NCBI RefSeq assembly: GCF_002723935.1
Contig: NZ_BEWM01000005.1
Location: 62,001-126,000, forward strand
Reading direction: 5' to 3'
From: Gluconobacter cerinus
Lineage (GTDB): Bacteria > Pseudomonadota > Alphaproteobacteria > Acetobacterales > Acetobacteraceae
DNA length: 64,000 nucleotides
Shown: piece by piece, positions 8,987 through 17,454 of the stretch
Numbering within the stretch: the first letter of the stretch is position 1
Layout of the letters: each line of letters starts with the position of its first letter
Translations under genes and position numbers: made by a program
Notes under the pieces: generated by a model
The model's input: the letters and a program-made list of their open reading frames with translations, nothing else
Told to the model about the DNA's origin: nothing
Database searches by the model: none

Positions 8987-9712
8987 TTATTGGATATTTG
9001 CGCGTTCCACATGCTTCATCATGATCCATGCTAGGCGGATTAAGCGATGGCGTGGGAATTTCTGCGCCGGGCCGGCAACAGCTATACTGGCCCGGACTTC
9101 GCCGCTTTCTCTCAAGGGAATGGCAACTGCGTTTATGCCTGGATGATAGGTTTCCAGATCAAGCGCATACCCTTTGATCCGGACATTCTCGATCTCTGCC
9201 AGTGTCGCATCATTGAGCGCATTGGATCGCGTGGTCAGGACGCGTTGCCCTAGACCCGGAACAAATGCGAGGAACACGAGACCCACAGCTGATCCTTCGA
9301 GTTTTTCCCTGCTCATCAGGCGAGAGGCAGCGATATTTGGCTCTTCCAGGTCCACAATGTCGAGATAAGCCGTTTCATCGCCACTTGGGACACCGAGGTA
9401 AACAGTTGCGTGGCTTTCTTGCGCAATGATCTCAAGCACGGGACGTATTCTATCTCGCAGAAGGTGATCATCTCCTACAATCCGGGCCAAATTCAGAATG
9501 CGGCCACCTAAATGGTAACGCATGTCTCCCGGACGGCGGTGGACATAGCCCAGATATTCAAGGGTTTGCAGAATATTGTGGGCGGTCGTTTTTCCAAGCC
9601 CAGAAATTGTCGCGAGGTCTTTTAGCCTTGCGCCTCCGCCCTGTTGCGCAATGATTTCGAGCAGGGCCGCAGACCGCTCGATAGACTGAATAAGCTTTGG
9701 TGACTTTCCCAT
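8987..9712 (-). CDS. IclR family transcriptional regulator
   Basis: A 241-residue regulator with an N-terminal winged HTH (about residues 8-70: SIERSAALLEIIAQQGG, LKDLATISGLGKTTAHNILQTL, HRRPGDMRYHLGG) and a C-terminal IclR ligand domain ending in the AIPLRESGEVRASIAVAGP segment. It is upstream of the GlcG-like, MFS and SDR genes on the same strand, separated by 95 bases, and probably controls them and itself. The ligand is unknown. Confidence 0.85.
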   Translation of the reverse strand: MGKSPKLIQSIERSAALLEIIAQQGGGARLKDLATISGLGKTTAHNILQTLEYLGYVHRRPGDMRYHLGGRILNLARIVGDDHLLRDRIRPVLEIIAQESHATVYLGVPSGDETAYLDIVDLEEPNIAASRLMSREKLEGSAVGLVFLAFVPGLGQRVLTTRSNALNDATLAEIENVRIKGYALDLETYHPGINAVAIPLRESGEVRASIAVAGPAQKFPRHRLIRLAWIMMKHVERANIQ

Positions 9713-9840
9713 TAAGCGGTTTCACCTTCTATTACCCTGCACGTAAAGGGCAGCCCTTAAAAATCCGACTTGTATGTGTCTGACTATTAGCGGTCAGCGG
9801 CAGAAATATTCACGTGCGTTGCAGTAATTGATTGATTAAA

Positions 9841-9860
9841 TTCCCGGACCGGTTCGGAAA
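9841..9860. promoter_or_regulatory. Candidate operator upstream of the IclR gene
   Basis: A 20-base imperfect palindrome, centred on ACCGGT, in which 16 of 20 positions match their own reverse complement. It lies about 130 bases before the IclR start codon. IclR regulators bind palindromes of this size, often near their own promoter, so autoregulation is plausible but unproven. I did not find a copy before the GlcG-like gene. Confidence 0.35.
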
Positions 9861-10566
9861 TATTGTCTATAAAATGTGCTGATTTCTATTGGTTGAAATC
9901 GGTAGTGTTGCAGAGTCGCTGTTCATAAGAGTGCAACCTTTGCTCTAGTTCAAAATCCAGAGCGGGACGTTTCTGCAAAGTCATCACTTGTCGCTCACGG
10001 CTCCCCAACTGGCAAGCAGACAAACTTCAAATATGAATTTGCGATCCAGTCATGCACGTCCAGTATGTCTTTAACGTCATCGATAGAGAGGACGAGGAAT
10101 TAAAGAACTGGAATTCCGAGAAAAGAGGAAAGTGCCATTTCGGACCTTGTTTCTCAAATGAGTTAAATCAAGAATCGTACAAAACGAATTCGAATCCAGA
10201 GAATAGAGGTGAAGATAAAAGAAAAATCTTCTTATTTTTGGTTCAATATTTCTTAGGTGGACATTAGGCATATTTTTGACCCTGAAGTGGGCGGACATAA
10301 AAAATCGTGATTATTCCAAAGGTTTTTTAATTCTTCTTTTTTACGGATTGGTTCCGTCGCTCATTCGTAAATAAAACATTAAAATTCCGCCTATTATCTC
10401 CGCTGGAAAAAGCTTGAGCTCATGTTTCCGCAGTGTTTACATTTTCCTCTCACCGCCGCTGCTCCCATAAAACTGACGGGTAATTGCAGTGAGGACAGTT
10501 CACTTGGCCAGGGCGTGAACCCTTTCACATTCCGCTCAGTGACTGATGATTGAGGATGCACACGCA
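9861..10566. other. AT-rich intergenic region before the AIDA-Hint gene
   Basis: About 700 bases without a convincing gene. The part from about 10100 to 10400 is clearly richer in A and T than the surrounding genes, with A/T tracts such as at 10318-10342. Only short, composition-driven frames are present. It should contain the promoter of the rightward AIDA-Hint gene; the base composition suggests either a silenced, horizontally acquired segment or a long regulatory leader. Confidence 0.4.
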
Positions 10567-12942
10567 ATGGCGACTTATAATGTTTCCTCGGGGCAAGTCG
10601 CCTCGAATGTTATCTCCGCTGGCGATATTGAAATCGTCTCGAGTGGCGGTGCAACGCAGGACCAATACAACTACGGTCAGCGATTTGTTTCGTCGGGCGC
10701 CATCGTGCGGAACGGAGTGGTCAGTGGTGGTGGTAAGGATTACATTTCCAGTGGCGGCTCTTCCTACCAAGGTGTCATCTTGGGCGGAGGTATTCGTTAC
10801 GTTTCTGGCGGTGGAACGGCCAATAATCCCTATATTCGTAGCGGCGGTACTGTCAGTGCCGCTAGCGGGGCAACTGTTCTTGCTGTTAGTGCTTTCAGCG
10901 GCGGCGTCCTGAGCGCTGCTGACGGTGCTATCATCAGCGGAGGCACTGTCGCAGCAGGTGCTGCTATTACGGCGGCTTCAGGTACTATTCTCACGGGTAC
11001 GATCACGAACTCAGGAAGCATCTCTGGGGGGGTGCTCTCGGGAGCTGGCACTACATTAGTAGTCTCTTCCGGTGCAACTCTTGCTAACCAAACGATTGGA
11101 AGTGGTGCCTCGGCTACTCTTCAAGCGTATGCAAGCGCCGGAACCAATCTTGTCATAAGTGGTGGTACACTGGATCTGTACACCAACAATACGACTAGCA
11201 CGACTATTGTTGGTACTGGCGGTAACTTCATTCTGGAGTCTGGTGTAACTTTTACGGCTACCAGTGGAAATTACGCGACCAGCGGAAATACAATTACCGT
11301 CAATTCGGGAGCCGTTCTGTCTGGCTCGCGTATTTCTTCCGGTGGTACGATAAATGTTCAGGGTGGCGTTGTATCCAGCACGGTAGTGGATGGTGGAGCG
11401 CTGAATGTTTACACACCTACCGGCGGAACAAACAATACAACCTTCACGTCGAATGGTGGTGTTGTTAATCTGGAATCCGGATTTAAAGATACCAGAACTT
11501 GGACTGTTTCCAATAACGTTACCTTCAATGTTCTGAGTGGTGCCGCGATATCCACGCCCACAGTTCAGAATGGCGGTACTGTAGCTGTTGCCTCCGGCGG
11601 TACGATTGCAGGGCAGGCAGTTGTCTCTTCGGGCGGCACTCTGGTTGTCAACGGCACTGTTGGCAGCAATAGCATCCTGCTCTCTGGTGATGGTGCGCGT
11701 TTGGTTGTCAGCGGCACCTCCATGCCAACCAATACAATTTCTGGCTGGTCTCCCAAGGACACGATCGATCTTGCCTCCATTCCGCAGGCCAGTGTTACCA
11801 GTGTCAGCACGACTGCAAGTGGCATCACGTTTTACACGACCGGCGGCACGTACTCGCTCAATGTACCGGGCGCCAGCAGCTACGGTTACACCCTGTCGTC
11901 TGACAGTAATGGTGGCCTGATTTACACGACGTGCTTTGCAGAGGGCACCTCGCTCACGACGCCAGACGGCGAAGCAACTGTCGAGACCCTTGTACCGGGT
12001 ACGCTGGTCATGACACCCAAAGGCGCCATGCCCGTCAAATGGCTGGGTCATCGCTCCATCACGGTCGCCGACCAGCGTGTGCCAGAAGAAAACTGGCTCG
12101 TCCGCATCCGCGAGGGCGCTCTGGCCGATGGCGTTCCGTCCCGTGATCTCCTGGTCACGCAGGAACACTGCATGGTCTTCGAGGGCAAGCTTGTTCCCGC
12201 CCGTATGCTGGTCAACGGTGCCTCGATCCTGATTGATCGCACGATCAACAGCTACACCTATTACCATGTGGAGCTGGAGAGCCATGAAGCGGTCTGGGCT
12301 GAAAACGCACTGACCGAGAGCTATCTCGATACAGGTAACCGCAGCCAGTTCGACAACCACACAGTGACCGCAATCTTTGGCGGCTCAAAGGCTGGCGGTT
12401 CGGAAACACTGCCGTTGGAGACGTCCCGGGCGTTTGTCGAGCCGATCCATGCCGCGATTGCCGCACGTGCTGCAAGTGCTGCGCCTCAGCCTGAACTGAC
12501 GACGGATCCAGATCTGCACCTGGTGACAAACTTTGGGCAGATTGTCCGTCCGCTGCGCCAGGCGAACGATCGGGTCACATTCATGATCCCTGCGAATGTC
12601 GCAACCGTACGGCTGGTTTCGCGGACAAGCCGTCCGAGTGACACGATCGGACCGTTTGTGGATGACCGTCGTGATCTGGGTGTTCTTGTTGGGGATGTTT
12701 CACTCTTTGCTTCCCGTCAGACAATCAGTCTGACAGCGCATCTTTCCCTGTCTCACCTGTCAGGATGGCACGGGCTGGAATCTTCCAGATACCGCTGGAC
12801 AGATGGGGATGCAGCCCTGTCGCTGCAGAGCGGAGATATCGTTAGCAGAGAGCCAAGCATTCTCTCCATTCAGGTTGTGTCCGGTGGACCATACCTTATG
12901 GAAGATCACACTGTGCGCTCTGATCTGCGTCAGGCCGGATAA
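10567..12942 (+). CDS. AIDA-repeat protein with C-terminal Hint (Hint_2) domain
   Basis: I choose the ATG at 10567 (791 residues) because GAGGA lies 10 bases upstream; the earlier ATG at 10546 has no Shine-Dalgarno sequence. Residues 1-450 are low-complexity beta repeats of the AIDA type, with recurring SSGG/SGGT units and Ser, Thr, Gly and Asn dominance. At Cys456 a Hint_2 domain begins (CFAEGTSLTTPDG), with WLGHRSI, RDLLVTQEHCMVF and YLDTGNRSQFDN, ending near 600. A further about 190-residue beta-rich domain follows (VRLVSRTSRPSDTIGPFVDDRR). Hint domains can make a thioester at the first cysteine and cleave or transfer the upstream part; here there is no C-terminal Asn nucleophile, as in hedgehog-type domains. 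No signal peptide or autotransporter barrel is visible, so the secretion route is unknown. A surface or adhesin role is inferred. Confidence 0.85.
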   Translation: MATYNVSSGQVASNVISAGDIEIVSSGGATQDQYNYGQRFVSSGAIVRNGVVSGGGKDYISSGGSSYQGVILGGGIRYVSGGGTANNPYIRSGGTVSAASGATVLAVSAFSGGVLSAADGAIISGGTVAAGAAITAASGTILTGTITNSGSISGGVLSGAGTTLVVSSGATLANQTIGSGASATLQAYASAGTNLVISGGTLDLYTNNTTSTTIVGTGGNFILESGVTFTATSGNYATSGNTITVNSGAVLSGSRISSGGTINVQGGVVSSTVVDGGALNVYTPTGGTNNTTFTSNGGVVNLESGFKDTRTWTVSNNVTFNVLSGAAISTPTVQNGGTVAVASGGTIAGQAVVSSGGTLVVNGTVGSNSILLSGDGARLVVSGTSMPTNTISGWSPKDTIDLASIPQASVTSVSTTASGITFYTTGGTYSLNVPGASSYGYTLSSDSNGGLIYTTCFAEGTSLTTPDGEATVETLVPGTLVMTPKGAMPVKWLGHRSITVADQRVPEENWLVRIREGALADGVPSRDLLVTQEHCMVFEGKLVPARMLVNGASILIDRTINSYTYYHVELESHEAVWAENALTESYLDTGNRSQFDNHTVTAIFGGSKAGGSETLPLETSRAFVEPIHAAIAARAASAAPQPELTTDPDLHLVTNFGQIVRPLRQANDRVTFMIPANVATVRLVSRTSRPSDTIGPFVDDRRDLGVLVGDVSLFASRQTISLTAHLSLSHLSGWHGLESSRYRWTDGDAALSLQSGDIVSREPSILSIQVVSGGPYLMEDHTVRSDLRQAG

Positions 12943-12956
12943 CGCGCTATTAAATG

Positions 12957-12986
12957 ATGATGGGGAGGCGATTGCCTCCCCATCAT
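12957..12986 (+). terminator. Perfect hairpin after the AIDA-Hint gene
   Basis: A 13-base perfect stem (ATGATGGGGAGGC and its complement) with a GATT loop begins 14 bases after the stop codon. There is no T-tract behind it, so it may act as an mRNA 3' stabiliser or a weak terminator. Confidence 0.7.
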
Positions 12987-13458
12987 GTCAGGCGTCTGTC
13001 AATACAAGTAAAGATTTAAAATAGGCTCAGTGCCTGTACTATCCCTGAGCAAAGCGATGTCTACATATTTTCATTAATGTGTGAATTTGGCATTCTGCTC
13101 TAAACCGTACCATTCATTTTTGCTGCACGAGTGATTATTCGGTCTAACGAATGCTTCTCCATCTCTCGTTTCGGCTTTTTTACAAAATTTTTTTCTATGC
13201 TGGTCATTCATTAAGGCGCGAGTATAGATTCGTGAGTATTGTATCGGAGTTTGCTTCGCATTCACTCAGATAATGTGATGCCGAATTCTTGATAGATGTT
13301 TTAGCTGAAGCCGTGCTGTTTCGGCTGAGCCGATGCTTCTGACAGCAGAGAGCCATATTTTCCTGATTGGCTCAGGAATGGCTCGAAATCCAACATATGG
13401 AAAGCGAGGAGATCATCCAATTACCACTAAAATTCGCAGAAGGCTGCGATAAATTAGA
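12987..13458. other. AT-rich intergenic region, no gene recognised
   Basis: This stretch between the Hint gene and tRNA-Glu has no convincing gene. It holds small inverted repeats: GCTCAG/CTGAGC at 13025-13050 and TCCTGA/TCAGGA near 13360-13377. The part at 13080-13270 is AT-rich. Together with the AT-rich region before the Hint gene it brackets that gene. Confidence 0.4.
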
Positions 13459-13534
13459 TGGTGTCCCATAGGGGATTCGAACCCCTGTTGCCGCCGTGAG
13501 AGGGCAGTGTCCTAGGCCTCTAGACGAATGGGAC
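13459..13534 (-). tRNA. tRNA-Glu (anticodon CUC)
   Basis: The minus strand folds as a 76-base tRNA including an encoded CCA. The acceptor stem pairs GTCCCAT with ATGGGAC, the anticodon stem is CTGCC/GGCGG around loop CTCTCAC, giving anticodon CUC for GAG codons, and the T arm has GGTTCGAATCC. It lies downstream of the HIT gene on the same strand. Confidence 0.97.
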
Positions 13535-13584
13535 CAGAGCGAGGGCGTTAATAGAAGAGGCCCTCTGGGTTTGCAAGTATTATT

Positions 13585-13950
13585 TTACAGTTTTTGTGAA
13601 AGCAAAGGGCCTAGTGCCGCGCCGCCAAAAAGGTGGACGTGGAAGTGAGGAACTTCTTGGCCCGAATTGGCGCCGGAGTTGCTGATAAGGCGAAAACCGT
13701 CTTTCGTCAGACCCTCCGCTTCAGCCACTTTTGCGACCGCTCTCCAGAAGCCAGTAATGTCATCGGCTGATGCTGTCGCACTGAAGTCCGCAATGGAGAC
13801 ATATGGCCCTTTGGGGATGACCAGCACATGGATAGGTGCCTGCGGGGCGATGTCGTAAAAGGCCAGCGCGTAGTCGTCTTCGTAAACCGTGCGGGACGGG
13901 ATCTCCTTACGGAGGATGCGCGCAAAGATATTACTGTGGTCGTACGTCAT
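13585..13950 (-). CDS. HIT family nucleotide-binding protein
   Basis: A 121-residue protein with the histidine-triad motif HFHVHLF at residues 102-108, and the HINT-subfamily segments IFARILRKEIPS and HVLVIPKGPY. The ATG at 13950 gives the usual HIT length; a longer upstream extension would overlap hisE out of family. HIT hydrolases of the HINT branch cleave nucleoside phosphoramidates. It is the last gene of the his operon, 11 bases after hisE. A HIT gene in this place is common in alphaproteobacterial his operons, and its link to histidine synthesis is not established. Confidence 0.88.
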   Translation of the reverse strand: MTYDHSNIFARILRKEIPSRTVYEDDYALAFYDIAPQAPIHVLVIPKGPYVSIADFSATASADDITGFWRAVAKVAEAEGLTKDGFRLISNSGANSGQEVPHFHVHLFGGAALGPLLSQKL

Positions 13951-13961
13951 GGCTTTGTCCC

Positions 13962-14336
13962 TTAACCAAGCTTTTCCTTGGGGCGCGACGCTTTTTCGGC
14001 AATCCCACTTGTGCCTTCGCGACGCTTCAGCTCTGTCCAGACATCGTCGGGAGAGACGCCTGCGTCCACCCACATGACGATGAGATGATAAAGAACGTCA
14101 GCACTCTCCCCGACGAGTTCCTTGCGATTGCCATTAACGGCTTCGATCAGACACTCAACAGCTTCTTCGCCAAATTTCTGGGCGATCTTGTTGCGACCAC
14201 GGGCCATCAGACGCGCTGAATGGCTCAGCGTCGGGTCTGTGCCGCGACGGGACTGAACGGTCTCGAACAGGCGCTCCAGCACGTGCTCTCTGGCCGGTGT
14301 CGTTTTGCGCTCTTCCGGCTTTGCTGCTTTTGCCAT
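13962..14336 (-). CDS. hisE: Phosphoribosyl-ATP pyrophosphatase
   Basis: A 124-residue protein for step 2 of histidine synthesis, releasing pyrophosphate from phosphoribosyl-ATP. It has the all-alpha NTP-pyrophosphohydrolase motifs [13 protein letters not shown] and [13 protein letters not shown] with the metal-binding E-x2-E and D residues. I choose the ATG at 14336, since it is 4 bases after the hisF stop and gives family length; the frame upstream runs into hisF. The C-terminal about 20 residues are a charged tail. Confidence 0.93.
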   Translation of the reverse strand: MAKAAKPEERKTTPAREHVLERLFETVQSRRGTDPTLSHSARLMARGRNKIAQKFGEEAVECLIEAVNGNRKELVGESADVLYHLIVMWVDAGVSPDDVWTELKRREGTSGIAEKASRPKEKLG

Positions 14337-14340
14337 TGCC

Positions 14341-15102
14341 TTATTCTCCAAGTCTGACCGGAAGGCCGGCCTCATTCAGTGCCTGTTTGACGTCCCCAAC
14401 GCGGAACTGTCCGAAATGGAAGACGCTGGCGGCTAACAGGCCGCTTGCGCCAACCTGCGCGCCTTCAACAAAGTGATGCAATTCGCCAACGCCGCCGGAT
14501 GCAACAACAGGGATGGTCACTGTACCACAGACCGCTCTGAGCAGATCCAGATCGAAACCAGACTTCGTGCCATCACGGTCCATGCTGGTGAGTAGGATTT
14601 CTCCTGCGCCCAGATCCTGCATCTTTTTGGCCCATTCTACCGCATCCAGTCCGGTGGGTTCGCGGCCGCCCTTCGCATAGACTTCCCAGCCACCACGCCC
14701 ATTCGACCGTGCATCAATCGCCACGACCACGCACTGGCTGCCAAAGCGTTGCGAGGCTTCACGGATCAGTTCAGGGCGCGTGATCGCCGCCGAATTCACA
14801 GCACATTTGTCGGCGCCAGCCAGAAGCAGGCGTCGCATGTCCTCACAGGTACGAACACCGCCGCCGACAGTCAGGGGAAGGCAGATGGCTTCCGCCGTGC
14901 GGCGGACGACATCCAGAATGGTATCGCGGTTTTCGACGCTGGCCGTGATGTCCAAAAATGTCAGCTCATCAGCACCGGCAGCGTCGTAAAGCTTGGCTTG
15001 CTCTACCGGGTCACCTGCATCACGCAGGGAGACGAAATTCACACCTTTGACGACGCGGCCGTCCTTGACGTCAAGGCAGGGAATGACGCGGAGTTTCAGC
15101 AT
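14341..15102 (-). CDS. hisF: Imidazole glycerol phosphate synthase, cyclase subunit
   Basis: A 253-residue (beta-alpha)8 barrel. It has catalytic Asp11 in [19 protein letters not shown] and the second catalytic Asp in [14 protein letters not shown] (about residue 130), phosphate-binding glycine loops VGGGVRT and VASGGVG, and the usual length. HisF works with HisH, using ammonia from glutamine to form imidazole glycerol phosphate and AICAR. Its start overlaps the end of the HisA-encoding gene by 7 bases. Confidence 0.96.
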   Translation of the reverse strand: MLKLRVIPCLDVKDGRVVKGVNFVSLRDAGDPVEQAKLYDAAGADELTFLDITASVENRDTILDVVRRTAEAICLPLTVGGGVRTCEDMRRLLLAGADKCAVNSAAITRPELIREASQRFGSQCVVVAIDARSNGRGGWEVYAKGGREPTGLDAVEWAKKMQDLGAGEILLTSMDRDGTKSGFDLDLLRAVCGTVTIPVVASGGVGELHHFVEGAQVGASGLLAASVFHFGQFRVGDVKQALNEAGLPVRLGE

Positions 15103-16451
15103 GAACCGAGTACGTCCAGGGCGTCCTTGAGAGAGATGCGCCCATCATAAAGCGCCCGGCCGACGATGGCGCCGGAAATGCCCGGTACATCGCGGGCAAT
15201 AGTGCGCAGGTCCCGAAGATGATCAAGGGTGCCGACGCCACCGCTTGCAATGACGGGAATGGAGAGGCGGCGCGCCATGTCTGCTGTCTGTTCAAGATCA
15301 AGCCCGGCCAGCATCCCGTCGCGGGTGATTTCGGTGAAGATGATGGCGGCAACGCCTGCATCTTCCATACGGAGTGCCAGATCGTTGGCTTCAAGTTCCG
15401 AAACTTCTGCCCAGCCTTCTGTTGCAACGCGGCCTTGGCGGGCGTCGATCCCAGCAACAATCTGGCCCGGGAAGGCGCGTGCGGCCTGTCGAACCAGTTC
15501 CGGGTCTTTTACCGCCACGGAACCGAGGATGATGCGAGAAACGCCTGCTTCCAGCCAGCGCTCAATGGCGGCCATATCGCGGATGCCGCCACCAAGCTGC
15601 ACCGGCAGGCCAGTAGCTTTCACGATGGATTCAATAGCTGGCACATTTGTCGATTTGCCAGCGAAAGCACCATTGAGGTCAACGACGTGCAGATGGCGGC
15701 AACCTGCTTCTTCAAATAGCTTGGCCTGTGCCGCAGGGTCGTCGGAATAGTGAGTGGCATCTTCCATTTCGCCACGGCGAAGCCGAACGCAGGCGCCGTC
15801 TTTCAGGTCGATGGCGGGGTAGAGCATCAGGCCCTGATGGCCTTTGGTGGTCTCGGAGGAAACAGGCGCGCCGCCGGCATCCGGTGCAGCAATGCTGGAC
15901 TGCCAGCGGGCCGCTTCATGTTCACCGGCGAGTAGTTTGGAGAAGAAAAGTCCGCGCACCGTCTGGCCTCCGATCCGTGCATAATAGGGATGGGTGCCCC
16001 AGTGCTCAAAACCGAGCGACCGGAACAGCCCGATGGCAGCAGCATGCGTTTCACGCACGTCGCAGTTGATAACTTTGCTACCCATGGCTTTTGCGCCCTG
16101 TATCATGGACTGAATTAAAGCGCGCCCCAGTCCTCGCCCTCGGGCGTAGGGTGCAACAAAGAAGCCTGTCAGATTGACTGTGGCGGCATGGGCTTCATAG
16201 CTGGAAGGCGGACGCACAAGTTGTCCCGCACCGCAAATGATGCCGTCTTCGCGCAGCACATACAGGCTGCGTTCCTGCACCAGAAGCAGGCCTTCGAAAT
16301 AACGCTCCAGAGCCTGATTTCCGGGCGGCTGGAGCCAGCCGAAACCGCCGCCATCCAGAATGCCTGCCGTTACCGCTTCGCAGAGCGCTTCCATGTCATC
16401 GGGCGAGAGGGATGAAACGACCCGTTCGCAAACAACGGTCATGACGTCCAC
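15096..16451 (-). CDS. hisA: GNAT acetyltransferase fused to HisA isomerase
   Basis: One uninterrupted 451-codon frame carries two domains. Residues 1-175 are a GNAT N-acetyltransferase with acetyl-CoA motif [16 protein letters not shown] at 99-114 and [11 protein letters not shown] near 142-152. A linker of about 30 residues rich in Ala, Gly and Ser follows. Residues 209-451 are a full-length His[18 protein letters not shown] with catalytic Asp215, [20 protein letters not shown] and ASGGVG. HisA isomerises ProFAR to PRFAR. An ATG stands at the usual HisA start (15827) but has only a weak Shine-Dalgarno sequence, so both a true fusion and separate internal initiation are possible. The 5' end overlaps hisH by 13 bases and the 3' end overlaps hisF by 7. 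The acetyltransferase substrate is unknown. Confidence 0.9.
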   Translation of the reverse strand: MDVMTVVCERVVSSLSPDDMEALCEAVTAGILDGGGFGWLQPPGNQALERYFEGLLLVQERSLYVLREDGIICGAGQLVRPPSSYEAHAATVNLTGFFVAPYARGRGLGRALIQSMIQGAKAMGSKVINCDVRETHAAAIGLFRSLGFEHWGTHPYYARIGGQTVRGLFFSKLLAGEHEAARWQSSIAAPDAGGAPVSSETTKGHQGLMLYPAIDLKDGACVRLRRGEMEDATHYSDDPAAQAKLFEEAGCRHLHVVDLNGAFAGKSTNVPAIESIVKATGLPVQLGGGIRDMAAIERWLEAGVSRIILGSVAVKDPELVRQAARAFPGQIVAGIDARQGRVATEGWAEVSELEANDLALRMEDAGVAAIIFTEITRDGMLAGLDLEQTADMARRLSIPVIASGGVGTLDHLRDLRTIARDVPGISGAIVGRALYDGRISLKDALDVLGSC

Positions 16452-17077
16452 CTCAGAAAGTTGCCCATGATGGTCAGGCCAACAGTCTGGCTTTTTTCAA
16501 CGTGAAATTGCGTTCCGCACCGGTTGGCGCGCGCAACGATGGCGGGGACCGAATTTCCGTACTGTGCGGTCGCCACCAGTTCGTCCTCATGCCCGTCATG
16601 CAAGGCATAGGAATGAACAAAATAGCCGTGCATTCCGGGTTCCAGGCCCTGCGTCAGCAAATGTGCGCCCGGTTTGAAATCAAGCGTGTTCCAGCCCATG
16701 TGGGGCAGGCGCAGACCTGCGCTGGCGGCTTCATCCATGCGACGGATATTGCCTGAAATCCAGCCCAGTCCCTCGGTACGGCCATGCTCCAGGCCATATT
16801 CACTCATGAGTTGCATGCCAACACAGATGCCAAGGAAAGGCGTGCCTTTAGCCGTTGCAGTCTCAAGAGTATTGCGAAGATCTGGCCCAAGGCCTGCGGC
16901 ACAATCGGCAAATGCGCCTTGACCGGGCAGGATCAGGCGATCGGCACTCAGGATGGCTTCCGCATCGCGCGTAATGGTGACGTCTGCGTCAAGTCCACGC
17001 AATGCCGCAGCCTTTTTGGCGGCCTGAGCGGCCGATGCAAGATTGCCACCATTATAGTCAATTACGACGACGCGCAT
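16439..17077 (-). CDS. hisH: Imidazole glycerol phosphate synthase, glutaminase subunit
   Basis: A 212-residue class I glutamine amidotransferase. It has the nucleophile elbow LGICVGMQLM (Cys near residue 86), the oxyanion-strand LPGQGAF, and the catalytic His-x-Glu in TQFHVEKSQ near the C-terminus. It supplies ammonia to HisF. Both ends overlap neighbouring genes: 16 bases with the DUF2628 gene before it and 13 bases with the GNAT-HisA gene after it. Confidence 0.96.
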   Translation of the reverse strand: MRVVVIDYNGGNLASAAQAAKKAAALRGLDADVTITRDAEAILSADRLILPGQGAFADCAAGLGPDLRNTLETATAKGTPFLGICVGMQLMSEYGLEHGRTEGLGWISGNIRRMDEAASAGLRLPHMGWNTLDFKPGAHLLTQGLEPGMHGYFVHSYALHDGHEDELVATAQYGNSVPAIVARANRCGTQFHVEKSQTVGLTIMGNFLRWTS

Positions 17078-17454
17078 GGGAACTCCGGGGGGCTAACAGG
17101 TGATGTGTGCCGGTCCGCCCAGCGGATCAGCGCAATATCCTTGCTTGGGGCAGGGATCGGCAGGCCCATCTGGCGGCCATTGAGGCGCATTTCCCACAGA
17201 CGGATTTCTGCCGTGAACGTGGCAAGGAGCGCATGAATGCCTACGATAATCGCAATGTCCCAGCGTGAAGCAATAAAGACATGCAGCAAGATGGACGCCG
17301 CTGCGGCAAGAAGTCCGGAGATCCAGGCGCCATAAGTGAGAAGTCCCAGCCATCCGAAAAACATGACACGCCAGGAAAATCCGTTCTGCACCATGACAGG
17401 CAAACCCAGCGGCCGCGATGAGGCGGGGTCCGTACAGGGCGTGAAAAGCTTCAC
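17062..17454 (-). CDS. DUF2628-like small membrane protein
   Basis: A 130-residue protein starting with GTG inside the hisB stop codon (GTGA overlap), which fixes the start. Residues about 25-85 form two to three hydrophobic segments (WRVMFFGWLGLLTYGAWISG, LLAAAASILLHVF, IAIIVGIHALLATF), followed by EIRLWEMRLNGRQMGLP, the conserved end of DUF2628 proteins. It sits between hisB and hisH, a position where a DUF2628 gene is common in Alphaproteobacteria. The function is unknown; membrane location is inferred from hydrophobicity. Confidence 0.75.
   Translation of the reverse strand: MKLFTPCTDPASSRPLGLPVMVQNGFSWRVMFFGWLGLLTYGAWISGLLAAAASILLHVFIASRWDIAIIVGIHALLATFTAEIRLWEMRLNGRQMGLPIPAPSKDIALIRWADRHTSPVSPPEFPCASS

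Noticed and set aside
10052-10267. 71-residue reading frame before the AIDA-Hint gene
   Set aside because: The frame lies in an AT-rich stretch, has biased Lys/Asn/Glu content and no Shine-Dalgarno sequence; it looks composition-driven.
10567-11930. Repeats suggesting a CRISPR or tandem satellite
   Set aside because: The repeats are coding, of variable length, and encode Ser/Gly AIDA units; there are no fixed repeat-spacer units.
11056-12360. 434-residue antisense frame in the AIDA-Hint gene
   Set aside because: It is a shadow of the repetitive GC-rich sense frame and has no recognisable domain.
13074-13265. 63-residue frame in the region before tRNA-Glu
   Set aside because: No homology I can see, AT-rich, no ribosome site; possible eroded sequence only.
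13541-13565. GAGGGC/GCCCTC hairpin between the HIT gene and tRNA-Glu
   Set aside because: Too weak, with a long loop and no T-run, to call a terminator; the tRNA may be co-transcribed or have its own promoter.
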